Source: Vibrio sp. S9_S30 (GTDB lineage Bacteria > Pseudomonadota > Gammaproteobacteria > Enterobacterales > Vibrionaceae). From it: 64,000 nucleotides of DNA. Position numbers and translations under genes: made by a program. Below, piece by piece: positions 17,998 to 26,975 of this stretch. Within the stretch, counting starts at the first letter, position 1, and each line of letters starts with the position of its first letter. Location of the stretch: positions 124,001 through 188,000 of the forward strand of contig NZ_JAAUWT010000008.1 of the NCBI RefSeq assembly GCF_014694455.1. Reading direction: 5' to 3'. The notes beneath the pieces were generated by a model. That model did not search any database, was not told where the DNA came from, and worked only from the letters and a program-made list of their open reading frames with translations.

Positions 17998-18963
17998 CTA
18001 ACTCACTTGAATGACAACACTGCCCTTTCTGCGTTTCGCATGGGCGTATTGATGGGCTTCTTCAAGTTGAGAAAATGCGTATTGGCGATCAATCCTTGGC
18101 TTTAAGATTCCCATTTCCATCAAGTCTTTAAGTAAAACTAAGTCCACACTGGTGTTGACGCGGTATCGGAACGCGAGACGCGGTTTCCCCATAAAAATGG
18201 AAGACATCATTTGATAGTACTCTGCCAGACCCGCTTCAAGCTTCAAGCATATGCCTCGCGGTTTGAGTACCTCACAACAAGAGTCAAAGCACGCAGTATT
18301 GGCAATGTCAAAAACCACGTCATATTGTCGCTCCACCACAGTGAAATCATGGATCGAATGGTCTACGACACGATCAGCGCCCAGTGCTTTAACAAACGTC
18401 AATTCATCGGTGCTACAAATACCCGTTACCTTCGCTCCAAGCCATTTAGCAATTTGTACCGCTGCGCTACCAACTGGTCCTGATGCTCCGTTTATCAGTA
18501 CTTTCTGCCCGACTTGAACTTTGGCTTTGTCACGCAGCATTTGCAGAGCAATCAATGCACCGTATGGAATGGATGCCGCTTCTTCGAAATTTGTGTTCAC
18601 AGGCATTAAGCTCAGGACACCATCGTCTTGTACTGTGATGTATTCTGCGTAAGTGCCACTTTCCACGCCTGCCAACCCGAACACTCGGTCATTAGGCTTA
18701 AAGAGTCGAACATTTTTTCCGACCGCTTCTACCACACCCGCAAACTCAGTACCGAGAATTTCTTGTTTTGGCAAAATGGCACCCAGCGCGAGACGCGAAG
18801 GGAGTCGAAGCAGTTTGGGAGATTGGGGGCGAAAATGACTTTTCGTAACCGTTGTGGCTTTCACTCGAATCAATACGTCATCGTCGGCTGGCACTGGTTT
18901 GTCAACTTCTGAAAAATGCAATATATCGTTATCCCCAAAGGGGGTATATACCATTGCTTTCAT
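17998..18963 (-). CDS. Zinc-independent NAD(P)-dependent alcohol dehydrogenase / quinone-oxidoreductase-like protein (MDR family)
   Basis: About 321 residues from the ATG at 18963, with CGGAGAG upstream; a longer frame to 18996 has no ribosome site. Medium-chain dehydrogenase/reductase features: GroES-like N-terminal domain with LGTEFAGVVEAVGKNVRLFKPNDRVFG, then a Rossmann fold with INGASGPVGSAAVQIAKWLGAKVTGICS near residue 155. The catalytic zinc ligands of true alcohol dehydrogenases are not evident (no GHE motif), pointing to the quinone oxidoreductase/enone reductase branch. The substrate is unknown. It is a single gene, oriented against the gabT operon. Confidence 0.8.
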   Translation of the reverse strand: MKAMVYTPFGDNDILHFSEVDKPVPADDDVLIRVKATTVTKSHFRPQSPKLLRLPSRLALGAILPKQEILGTEFAGVVEAVGKNVRLFKPNDRVFGLAGVESGTYAEYITVQDDGVLSLMPVNTNFEEAASIPYGALIALQMLRDKAKVQVGQKVLINGASGPVGSAAVQIAKWLGAKVTGICSTDELTFVKALGADRVVDHSIHDFTVVERQYDVVFDIANTACFDSCCEVLKPRGICLKLEAGLAEYYQMMSSIFMGKPRLAFRYRVNTSVDLVLLKDLMEMGILKPRIDRQYAFSQLEEAHQYAHAKRRKGSVVIQVS

Positions 18964-19212
18964 TACTGAAGCTCTCCGATAGCTGTGGCTGTGCATAACA
19001 CACTAATAAGCCTTTCCTTTTTTCTAGCCACATCGAACTTCCGCTACGCTTAGGTCGCTTAACGACTCTTATCATGCGATATAGGGGATTTTTTTAGTCG
19101 AGACACCTTACCAATGGCAACGGTTCATAGCAAATAACATTTGTGTCAATAGTGATATTTATATGTTTTCTTTTGCTATTTTATATGAAATTGGCGCTAT
19201 ACCTTGACCATG

Positions 19213-20001
19213 CTAAACCGATATCTCGCCATCTAGGTATATCACTGCATGACCTGAAACAAAAACGTGGGTATCGGTCACTCTGCAATGCAGCTCGCCT
19301 CCCCTCTGAGACGCTTGAAATGCCACCAGTTCATTCTTCCCTAGCTCACTCGCCCAATAAGGTGCTAAGCCAGCGTGAATTGAACCCGTGACGGGATCTT
19401 CACTTCCACCGTTTTCTGGCCAGAAATAGCGTGACACAAAGTCGTATCGTTCCCCTTTCGCCGTTACGACGACATCGTAAGGTGCCAGCATTTTTAGCTT
19501 TTCCCGCGTTTGCTGAACCTGCAATACATCGTCTTGAGATTCATAAATAGCAAAGTACGCTTGCTGGCTTCGTAAGATGAGCGTCGGGGTAATGGATAAT
19601 CCTTCTATCAGCGCTGGAGGGGCATCAACAGGCATAGGGGCACGAATAGGAAACTGCATTTCAATCATGCCACTATCCTGCTTTTTAACCATTAACGTTC
19701 CCACTTCTGAGGTTGAAAACTCAAGTTCATTCAGCATCGGAAAATCAGAAAACAACGCGCTGGCAGACGCTAACGTCGCGTGCCCACAAAAGTCGATTTC
19801 CGTGATAGGTGAAAACCAACGAATCGCGTATTTATTGTCTTTGATTGGTACGAGAAATGCCGTTTCAGACAAATTGTTTTCTATCGCGATATTCTGCATC
19901 AAAGTGTCACTTAACCACTCATCGGTCACGATGACAGCGGCGGCGTTGCCTTTAAATTGTTCGTTGGTAAACGCGTCCAATACTCGCATACGCAATTTCA
20001 T
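19213..20001 (-). CDS. PhzF-family isomerase/epimerase-like protein
   Basis: 262 residues with the PhzF-family layout: VLDAFTNEQFKGNAAAVIV at the N-terminus, NLSETAFLVP with the conserved catalytic Glu, RWFSPITEIDFCGHATLASASALF, and the C-terminal half containing SRYFWPENGGSEDPVTGSIHAGLAPYWA. PhzF itself isomerises an intermediate of phenazine synthesis, but most relatives are of unknown function and no other phenazine genes are here. The closest housekeeping relatives are proteins of the YddE type. Upstream, between it and the MshQ-like gene, lie a terminator hairpin and a tandem array. Confidence 0.88.
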   Translation of the reverse strand: MKLRMRVLDAFTNEQFKGNAAAVIVTDEWLSDTLMQNIAIENNLSETAFLVPIKDNKYAIRWFSPITEIDFCGHATLASASALFSDFPMLNELEFSTSEVGTLMVKKQDSGMIEMQFPIRAPMPVDAPPALIEGLSITPTLILRSQQAYFAIYESQDDVLQVQQTREKLKMLAPYDVVVTAKGERYDFVSRYFWPENGGSEDPVTGSIHAGLAPYWASELGKNELVAFQASQRGGELHCRVTDTHVFVSGHAVIYLDGEISV

Positions 20002-20076
20002 TGTTGGTTATCTCCATTTCTTTGAGAAATCTCTCCTCGCGCACCATACACTATCGTTTTGACGCACTTGCATAGA

Positions 20077-20106
20077 AAAAGCGCCCAACGTAAATTGGCC
20101 GCTTTT
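20077..20106 (-). terminator. Rho-independent terminator of the mshQ-like gene
   Basis: AAAAGCGCCCAA (20077-20088) pairs with TTGGCCGCTTTT (20095-20106) with one mismatch and a six-base loop. Read on the minus strand, the stem ends in a T-run, so it would stop transcription of the MshQ-like gene before phzF. Confidence 0.75.
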
Positions 20107-20132
20107 AAACGAAAGAGCCGTATCAACCAAAC

Positions 20133-20196
20133 GTAGTGCCAACAAAAAGTAGCACCAACAAAAAGTAGTACCAACAAAAAGTAGTACCAACAAAAA
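20133..20196. repeat. Four 16-bp tandem repeats after the mshQ-like gene
   Basis: Units GTAGTRCCAACAAAAA at 20133, 20149, 20165 and 20181 (the second reads GTAGCACC). They lie between the MshQ-like stop codon (20221) and its terminator hairpin, so they would form part of the 3' untranslated RNA. Confidence 0.9.
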
Positions 20197-20220
20197 GCCG
20201 TACATGCAAAATACAGCCCT

Positions 20221-23200
20221 CTAGTACATTCTTGGCTCTCCACGGAAGATGACACGGTCATTACCTCGATAAACACCGAAAGTCACCACACTCGAAGGGT
20301 TGTCATCCCCTTTACCAAGCCAGTTGTATTGGAGGTATTGAAACCTGCTGAGAGTGTTACCAGAACAAGTGAGACCCACTTCCCCCGCAGGAGGTAAACC
20401 GATTCTCAATTTCAACCTAACTTGCTCCTGTGCCCCCACCGTAGTGTTATTTTGCCTTGCGGTTAGCTTTTTGCTTGCACCATCCTTTATGTTTGTATCC
20501 GAGCCTGTTAAATCTGCATTACTGACTCCAGAGTTTGACCAAATCAGCTCACGGCAATAATTCGTGCCATCAAAATCGGTAGACATGTCGTCGGTATTAG
20601 CGACAAATTGAGACCCATTCCAATATTCTGCTCGTACTGGAACGGTGACATCAACGCCACTATTTGTCCCTACATCATTCAATGCTAAACGTCCATAACG
20701 CATATCCAGCGCTGCATTAAATTTTCGTCCATCGTAAATGCTGTTACCGTCATTTCTTAGTGCAGTGGCTTTCACAAAATTGGTACACCCATTAACAGAA
20801 CAATCCACATTATTGGTGTCCACTTCAAGACCAAGCCGAACATTATAGGGGCCATCTGGGGAGGTAATTTTCGTCGGCGTGGATTGCTGAATGACTCGAG
20901 AGAATTTAAACACGGTAAGGGGAAGTAACGCGGTTCCATCGGTCCATTCTTTATACCAATCTCTATTGGCTATATTGCCTGTTAACAATCGCTCTGTTAG
21001 GTCATTAAACTCTGTCGCTGGGTTTTTGTCGTCATCGACCATGGCTAAATTCAAATGCATTAATAGAGAAGCATCAAATTCCCCGTAGTTCGTCGTTGTC
21101 GTGATCACGTTGTTTTTGTCGACACTTTGAGCTTTTACAGTGAACAAAGATTTAAAATTTTGCTCCATGTAGGTAAAAATCCCTTGCTGCCCTTCTTGCG
21201 TATAATTATTGGTGAGTTCGAATTGATACGGATAGAATCGTCCTATCGTGACTGTATCACCGTCAATTCCGCTACCCTTACCATAGTTATAATTGCTGTT
21301 AGACACCGTTAAGTTAATGCTTCCTACCTCGTTCCAGTTCATTGATGCAACAATCCCATTCGCCGCCAACGACCTCGTCGTAAAGTTGTAGATATTGGAA
21401 GGGGAATAGCTGTTGCTCTCTTGCGTCAATACTCCGGAGCTTCCTCCAATCGGGGAATGAAGCGTGTAATTCAGCTCGGCTAATGCAAAAGATCCACCGT
21501 CAGTATAAAAGTTAGGCGTCGTGGCACGATCACATTGATTACTTTCCGAGGCGTCGAAAATGAGGGGTTTAATACGAGCAGTAAAGGTTTCTCCTGCCCT
21601 AGCAAAACCCGGTCCCGTTGAAGACGTTCCGTTATGGGCTTTGACTGAGTCTTGAACAGAAAGATCACACAGAGCCAGTTTATCCGGTCGAGCTTCAGCG
21701 ACCATCACACCTTCTAGAATATTCGTGTTATCTCTAACAGTGACGTTGATTTGACCCGCATCGTTATATTGTAAAGTTAACTGACCCACTCCATCGACAA
21801 ACTCGACGTTATTGTTCACCAAAGAAGCTTGCTGTGTGCCAGTGCTTGGCAAGATATAAGAGGTTAATGCCAACTCGAGTGTTTTGACGCCATCGTAATC
21901 ATCCATTATCACAATGCCATCCACGGTTTCTCGCATCGCCTTGATGGTGACGTCGGCTTGTTTCCCAGCAATCATTTTGAGTGGAGATGGCTTAAAGATA
22001 AAGCCAGAATTGTTGAATTTATATGGTCCTGCTGCCCCGTTAATATAAGGGCGATCTACTTCATACGCGGTTACTGTCGCGACTTCTACAACAACACTAC
22101 TGTATAAATAGTAGGTTGCGGTACCCGCTTGGATTGGCATGGAACTCGAGTCATCTATACATGATGCATTTGCGGTTGCTTTCCAACAGGTATATTCATT
22201 ACTGGATGGCGTGATGTTTAGATTACCAAAGAAGTCTGTCGCGATATTACCTTCATTATTAATTATGTTAAACGTGATCGGAATGGAACTCTCTACCAAT
22301 TCAGTCGCGGATGGTGGCGTAATTTGAAGCTGATAAACAGGCTGATTACAGCTAGCAATGTCGCCTTTTAGTCTTGCATCGCCTGACATTTTAGCAGTCA
22401 AAGAAGCAATGGCACCATTTAAAACACCACTCTCTTTTATTTCAACGTTATCTTCTGAGAGCACAAATGCAGTGGCTCTTGCATCCCCATACATTGAGAA
22501 GTTAGAACCCACGCCGTGCTGAATAAAATAGATATCATTTGGCACACCTGACCTATTAACTCTGGCGCTATTGTAGACATTCGTTTCTCCAGCATGTAGA
22601 AAAACTTGCCCCCTGACTCCGACCTTAGCGTTGCCAAAGATATTGATTTTACTAGCAAAGTAATCGCCAGCAGTAAAGGTCACAACAGCATCTCCCGAGA
22701 CGTTAATTTCGTCATATTGACCTGGTGATACGGTGTGAGACCCTGTATTGAGATTGAGGCTGGTTGAACCTGGCGTGAAACTGACAAAATCATTATAAAG
22801 AGTGACCAGTAAACTGCTGTCGGCTATACAGTCTCCACTGGTGCAACTGTTGTTGGGATGTGTATTGACATCAAAATAGCCAAGCCGAGTACCATCCAAT
22901 GCCCCAGAAATCTGTGAGCTGCCAGTCATTGTTAAGCTACCAGAGGTATCCCAAGTTTGTGCAGGGCCAGTAAACTGAGTACATTGCTCCACATCAAATG
23001 GCACTTCAAAAATGATGTAGCCTAACCGCTCTTCAACGTGTTGACGCTCATCGTCATAGTCCAGATCTTCATCCACCATAAAGCTGGATCGGCTCGTCTC
23101 CAAACGGCAGCGGCGCAACCAGCCACCATTGTTCCCTTCACGCGAGTTTTTTGACGCCACGATAATAGGCACAACATCATAATTTTCGGCGTAATCTGCG

Positions 23201-24009
23201 TATGTCTCACAACCCGTAGAAACAGGATCACCCGTATCGTACGAGTTAATGGTCAACTGGTTTTTAACGGCAAACTTTATGCCCTCTCGCTCACCGCTGC
23301 CATACGCCGCGATAAAACCAATACGCTCTTCTTGCGTTGGAAACTGCCTGTCTTCTTCTAATTTGTAACCATCGACCTCATTCCGTTCTAGCGAGATATT
23401 CATGTAAGCTCTATTCACGTCGGTGACAATCGACGCTAGCCAAAAATCCTCGCCATTATTAATACTTTGAACTTGGTGAACAATGCCTGGTGTTCCGGTA
23501 AATGCTCTGAAGCCCTGATCACTGTACGTATCAAAATAGATTTTCTCTTTTTTATTCCTATTGATGTCGCCAGTACTGGTAGTGCTCAGTGCGTACATGT
23601 ATTTTTTAGTGGAGACGTCATCAACAATGACTTTTACACCATTAAAATCATGGACCCCCTTCTCGATTACAACGTAATCAATGACTTTCATCGGCACATT
23701 TTCCATGCCAGGAGGGGCATAAAATGCGGGGGCAAATTTTTGTTTAAATTTAACGTATTTTTTTGTTACTTCGAGAATTCTTATATCCGATGGAGAGTCC
23801 AGCTCATTGAGAAATGAAACCGTGCTCATGAAGAACACAAGAGGAACCGTATCATAGGTTTTTTCGAAATTGACTTGGCAGACCGTATCAATACAGTCTG
23901 GATGCGCATAGGCATTAACGTTGTAACGACCGTACTCAAGCTCAAGCGCTTTTGCACTTGCTCCTACTAAAACCAACATCAGAATGAGAGCAAATCTTAA
24001 AAGTTTCAT
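20221..24009 (-). CDS. MshQ-like large surface protein (DUF6701 C-terminal domain)
   Basis: About 1262 residues from the ATG at 24009, chosen because MKLLRFALILMLVLVGASAKA is a textbook signal peptide; an in-frame ATG at 24087 would put 26 extra residues before it. Neither start has a strong ribosome site. The N-terminal 350 residues hold two related beta-rich modules (YDTVPLVFFMSTVSFLNE and YDVVPIIVASKNSREGN). The middle is long and Thr/Asn/Ser-rich with Ig-like strands. The C-terminus has the MshQ-type sequence MRYGRLALNDVGTNSGVDV, followed by PVRAEYWNGSQF, and ends FGVYRGNDRVIF. MshQ belongs to the MSHA pilus operon, yet no pilus gene is in the window, so this is an orphan paralogue. Probably secreted or surface-anchored; function unknown. 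Confidence 0.8.
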   Translation of the reverse strand: MKLLRFALILMLVLVGASAKALELEYGRYNVNAYAHPDCIDTVCQVNFEKTYDTVPLVFFMSTVSFLNELDSPSDIRILEVTKKYVKFKQKFAPAFYAPPGMENVPMKVIDYVVIEKGVHDFNGVKVIVDDVSTKKYMYALSTTSTGDINRNKKEKIYFDTYSDQGFRAFTGTPGIVHQVQSINNGEDFWLASIVTDVNRAYMNISLERNEVDGYKLEEDRQFPTQEERIGFIAAYGSGEREGIKFAVKNQLTINSYDTGDPVSTGCETYADYAENYDVVPIIVASKNSREGNNGGWLRRCRLETSRSSFMVDEDLDYDDERQHVEERLGYIIFEVPFDVEQCTQFTGPAQTWDTSGSLTMTGSSQISGALDGTRLGYFDVNTHPNNSCTSGDCIADSSLLVTLYNDFVSFTPGSTSLNLNTGSHTVSPGQYDEINVSGDAVVTFTAGDYFASKINIFGNAKVGVRGQVFLHAGETNVYNSARVNRSGVPNDIYFIQHGVGSNFSMYGDARATAFVLSEDNVEIKESGVLNGAIASLTAKMSGDARLKGDIASCNQPVYQLQITPPSATELVESSIPITFNIINNEGNIATDFFGNLNITPSSNEYTCWKATANASCIDDSSSMPIQAGTATYYLYSSVVVEVATVTAYEVDRPYINGAAGPYKFNNSGFIFKPSPLKMIAGKQADVTIKAMRETVDGIVIMDDYDGVKTLELALTSYILPSTGTQQASLVNNNVEFVDGVGQLTLQYNDAGQINVTVRDNTNILEGVMVAEARPDKLALCDLSVQDSVKAHNGTSSTGPGFARAGETFTARIKPLIFDASESNQCDRATTPNFYTDGGSFALAELNYTLHSPIGGSSGVLTQESNSYSPSNIYNFTTRSLAANGIVASMNWNEVGSINLTVSNSNYNYGKGSGIDGDTVTIGRFYPYQFELTNNYTQEGQQGIFTYMEQNFKSLFTVKAQSVDKNNVITTTTNYGEFDASLLMHLNLAMVDDDKNPATEFNDLTERLLTGNIANRDWYKEWTDGTALLPLTVFKFSRVIQQSTPTKITSPDGPYNVRLGLEVDTNNVDCSVNGCTNFVKATALRNDGNSIYDGRKFNAALDMRYGRLALNDVGTNSGVDVTVPVRAEYWNGSQFVANTDDMSTDFDGTNYCRELIWSNSGVSNADLTGSDTNIKDGASKKLTARQNNTTVGAQEQVRLKLRIGLPPAGEVGLTCSGNTLSRFQYLQYNWLGKGDDNPSSVVTFGVYRGNDRVIFRGEPRMY

Positions 24010-24213
24010 TTTTAAGCCCAAAGCAGGTTGAAGAAAAACCTTTCCCGTCCAAACTCTAGTACAAATCCTCATGCTTAATTGCTTCATTTTTAATACTTTG
24101 CCTAAAAAAAAATCCTATCTGCTTATTTTATAATCTAGCTCACGCTTAATCTCGATGTATAGGGCGATATCCAAAAACAATTCCATCCAAAACACTTCCC
24201 TCCAAAAATCTCG

Positions 24214-24549
24214 TTACTCTTTCTGACCAGCAACAAGATAAGACGTTATTTGTTTAATAGAACCAGACTCAATTTGGAAAATGTCACAGAAACAAAACGT
24301 TTGCTGTGCATCTCCGTGCCCCTGAACAACCAGATGATCTGTTGCTTCAAGCGCTTGAGATACATTTAAAGACACCGGTTCTGATTCCATTTGAAAACAA
24401 ATAGATCGAATATTGTCCGTTCCAACGATGTCTTCTTTGCCAACATTCGTCCAGCGCGTTTTCTCGTTTAAAAACGGGATAATCTCATTCACATCTCCAC
24501 AAGAAAAAGCGATACACGCGTTTTTGATATCTTCATCCACAGCATTCAC
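24214..24549 (-). CDS. NTF2/SnoaL-like small protein
   Basis: 111 residues beginning at GTG (24549) without a clear ribosome site. The pattern of an N-terminal helix (DEDIKNACIAFSCGDVNEIIPFLNE), TRWTNVGKEDIVGTDNIR, then strands ending in CDIFQIESGSIKQITSYLVA is that of the NTF2-like cone fold (SnoaL/ketosteroid-isomerase-like), where the last strands carry the consensus DIFxIxxGxIxxIxSY. Such proteins bind or transform small hydrophobic molecules or act as domains of unknown role. No neighbour hints at a substrate. Confidence 0.6.
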   Translation of the reverse strand: MNAVDEDIKNACIAFSCGDVNEIIPFLNEKTRWTNVGKEDIVGTDNIRSICFQMESEPVSLNVSQALEATDHLVVQGHGDAQQTFCFCDIFQIESGSIKQITSYLVAGQKE

Positions 24550-24881
24550 CCTGTATGTTTTTCAATCAGTTATTAAAAACTATACGACTATTTTTACCAG
24601 AGTGATGTGACAGCGTGGGAAAAACGTGAGCGAATACGCTGGAAAAGAAGCGAAGGAACGTTAAAAAAGATGAGGTCGCTATCCCTTTCAAACGGTAACC
24701 CGATCGTGCCTACAACAGTAAATCGTGCCTACAACAGTAAATCGTGCCTACAGCAATAGGATAAAGCGATGGGACAGCCTTCTTTTTAATTGAGCTTTAA
24801 CCAAAACAACTGAATTCGATTAAATCTCAACCAAATCGAATGGAAAACTTTGGTGAATGACTTATGCTCAATTGAGGCAAT
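24550..24881. other. Divergent intergenic region containing a tandem array
   Basis: About 330 bp between the NTF2-like gene and the HEAT-like gene, which are transcribed away from each other. Apart from the 19-bp repeats listed next and the GAGG ribosome site before 24882, I see nothing recognisable. Confidence 0.5.
24703..24759. repeat. 19-bp tandem repeat, three copies
   Basis: ATCGTGCCTACAACAGTAA at 24703-24721 and 24722-24740 is identical; a third, diverged copy (ATCGTGCCTACAGCAATAG) follows at 24741-24759. Confidence 0.9.
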
Positions 24882-25424
24882 ATGGAAACTAAGGGAACCA
24901 TAGTGGAATTGAAAACAGAGCTCGAACAATGGGACGGCAAAGACACCGACGCCATCTCCCTGATTTATCAGGAGCACCACTTTGAACCGTACTTTATCAC
25001 TCAGCTCATAGAATTAACGGACGATGAAGACTTCGCATCTGGAGCGACATGGTTGCTCAAAAACCATTTTGAGCAGGAAGAACAGCTCACAGACTCAGAA
25101 ATAGACACTATTTATGGCAAATTGAGCAGCATAGAAGCTTGGGAAGCCCGCCTCAATCTTCTTCAAACAATACCTTACATGCCTATTTCTGAACAGAATA
25201 AACCTTATGTGGAATCGTTTGTCCGCCATTGCTTGGGAGATAGAAACAAATTTTTACGATCCTGGGCATACAATGCGCTGTTTGTGTTAAGCCAACAGTA
25301 TCCAGAATATTTGGTGGATGTGAAAAAGCTATTTAAGATCGCACTCCGAAAAGAAGCACCATCAATAAAAGCGCGTATTAAGAATATTTTGGTTCAAAAT
25401 AAATTGGACAATCAAACACCGTAA
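24882..25424 (+). CDS. HEAT-like helical repeat protein, 180 aa
   Basis: 180 residues, almost entirely predicted helical. Paired-helix units such as DDEDFASGATWLLKNHFEQ, SIEAWEARLNLLQTIPYM and NKFLRSWAYNALFVLSQQYP are typical of HEAT/ARM-type repeats used for protein binding. There is no signal peptide or membrane segment. GAGG lies six bases before the ATG. Its 3' end overlaps the convergent diguanylate cyclase gene by 13 bp. I know of no assigned function. Confidence 0.65.
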   Translation: METKGTIVELKTELEQWDGKDTDAISLIYQEHHFEPYFITQLIELTDDEDFASGATWLLKNHFEQEEQLTDSEIDTIYGKLSSIEAWEARLNLLQTIPYMPISEQNKPYVESFVRHCLGDRNKFLRSWAYNALFVLSQQYPEYLVDVKKLFKIALRKEAPSIKARIKNILVQNKLDNQTP

Positions 25425-26452
25425 ACAACTTGGTTTCTGCCAGATCCTTTCGCATGATAAAGGTGATCATCCGCCACTTTGAACATGTCGTCTAATTGCG
25501 CGCCATCTTCGCCATAGACAGAAACACCAATACTGGCAGAGATGCTCACTTGTCTATTGTCCACTCGGAATGTATTGCGGCAAAGGACCTTGCGTATGTG
25601 TTCTGCCACGGCGCAAGCGACTTTTCTTTCTGTGTAAGGCAATAGAATGCAAAACTCTTCGCCCCCTACCCGATAAACTGAGTCCGATCTTCGGACTGAA
25701 TCTTTAACAAGCTTTGCAACTTGTCTAAGCACTTCGTCACCAACATCGTGCCCATACTGATCATTGATGGCTTTGAAGAAATCCAAATCCACGACCAGCA
25801 TGCTGAATAAATCTGATTTTCGCCTATGCATTGTCACCATTTTTTCAAAGCTGAATGCCAAACTCAGGCGGTTGTCTATTTTGGTGAGCGGATCAAGCAA
25901 GGCCAGTGATGTCAGTTGCTCTTCGGTTCTTTCTCGATTGTACTCGTAAACATGTGCCATCCCCCAAATCGCCCCTAAACAGGCCAATACATTAATCATT
26001 GAATGTGTCAGCAACCCTGCCTCCGGAACCATTGACTTCCAGTAATACAACACGGCACCAATAGGCACAAAAACCAGATTGAGCTTCAAGCCTGCCGATC
26101 TTCCTAGCAACAAGTAACCGACGATGGGGCATAAAAATAACCAGACGAATGAGGAATTTTGAGCCTTAGTGGAAAGCATACCCATAAACACAATGAGAAA
26201 AAGTGAGGATACGTAAACAGAAGATTGTAAACGAAGATACTTTTGAGAAGCCGAATAGCAAAACAAGTAAGCAGAATAGATGGCAAAAAACAGCTCAACA
26301 GCGCCCAGCCACTTTTGCTCAAAAACGAAAAGGTTAAGAAAGCCATAGATAAGACCAGCAACAAGGGTAATGAGAGACACCCCCTTTAACATATTGCTTC
26401 GAAATGACTGAGATCGGTTCAACCATTCGATGCTTGCGTCCATCTGTACCAT
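25412..26452 (-). CDS. Membrane diguanylate cyclase (GGDEF)
   Basis: About 346 residues from the ATG at 26452 (AGGGA upstream). Residues about 20-170 contain roughly six hydrophobic segments, a membrane sensor region of no named type. The C-terminal 170 residues are a GGDEF domain: LLDPLTKIDNRLSLAFSFEK, LVVDLDFFKAINDQYGHDVGDEVL, and the active-site YRVGGEEFCILLP. An RRSD sequence five residues before GGEEF matches the RxxD inhibitory site, so product feedback by c-di-GMP is likely. The enzyme makes c-di-GMP from two GTP and so would influence motility versus biofilm growth. No EAL domain is present. Confidence 0.93.
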   Translation of the reverse strand: MVQMDASIEWLNRSQSFRSNMLKGVSLITLVAGLIYGFLNLFVFEQKWLGAVELFFAIYSAYLFCYSASQKYLRLQSSVYVSSLFLIVFMGMLSTKAQNSSFVWLFLCPIVGYLLLGRSAGLKLNLVFVPIGAVLYYWKSMVPEAGLLTHSMINVLACLGAIWGMAHVYEYNRERTEEQLTSLALLDPLTKIDNRLSLAFSFEKMVTMHRRKSDLFSMLVVDLDFFKAINDQYGHDVGDEVLRQVAKLVKDSVRRSDSVYRVGGEEFCILLPYTERKVACAVAEHIRKVLCRNTFRVDNRQVSISASIGVSVYGEDGAQLDDMFKVADDHLYHAKGSGRNQVVYGV

Positions 26453-26975
26453 CACTTTCCCTGCAAGAATTTACTGAGCACCCAGCGCATTCTGTAGGAT
26501 TAACAATTCTCACTCAACCATAAACAGTTTCTGTCTGTCAATAAATTGATCTAGGTTTGATAATGACATAATTCGGACATGCGAATGAGCCAATTAAAAA
26601 AGAAAAAGAGCCTTAAATAGATCAGGCAAAAATACTATATAGAAAGCCAACTTCACTCATCAAACACAATATATTGGGATTTTAGAAATAGATGCTCAAT
26701 TTTTAAATTCAACTGCGTGCATATAAAAAGATACCCATTTAATACAGAAAAAGTACGTGTTTTCTGAACAATATTTGTGGAACAAAGATCTAATCTTTGA
26801 TAGGCCGCCGTATGGTTAAAAGCTTATTCACATGAACCTCCGTATTGTGCCAAACATAAAAAAGCAGAGCGATAAGCTCTGCTTGGTCTATTACGTAATA
26901 ACACGCTATGCTCTAGCACATTGGCCATAATACATTATGCTATGACACACCATGCTATTGCATGCGATATCGAAA
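26453..26975. other. Intergenic region with one terminator and otherwise no features
   Basis: About 520 bp between the diguanylate cyclase start and the end of the substrate-binding protein. It is AT-rich and contains the terminator hairpin near 26870. Around 26900-26960 there is a degenerate repetition of CTATGCT/ATGCTAT-like words that may be a decayed tandem array. I see no gene. Confidence 0.5.
26862..26884 (-). terminator. Rho-independent terminator after the binding-protein gene
   Basis: AAGCAGAGC (26862-26870), loop GATAA, GCTCTGCTT (26876-26884). On the minus strand a run of T follows, so it ends the transcript of the DUF2264/binding-protein operon, about 90 bp after the stop codon. 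Confidence 0.85.

Noticed and set aside
19998..20276. Hydrophobic minus-strand frames with LLVLLFVG-type repeats before phzF
   Set aside because: They are translations of the 16-bp tandem array and overlap the terminator; no credible membrane protein.
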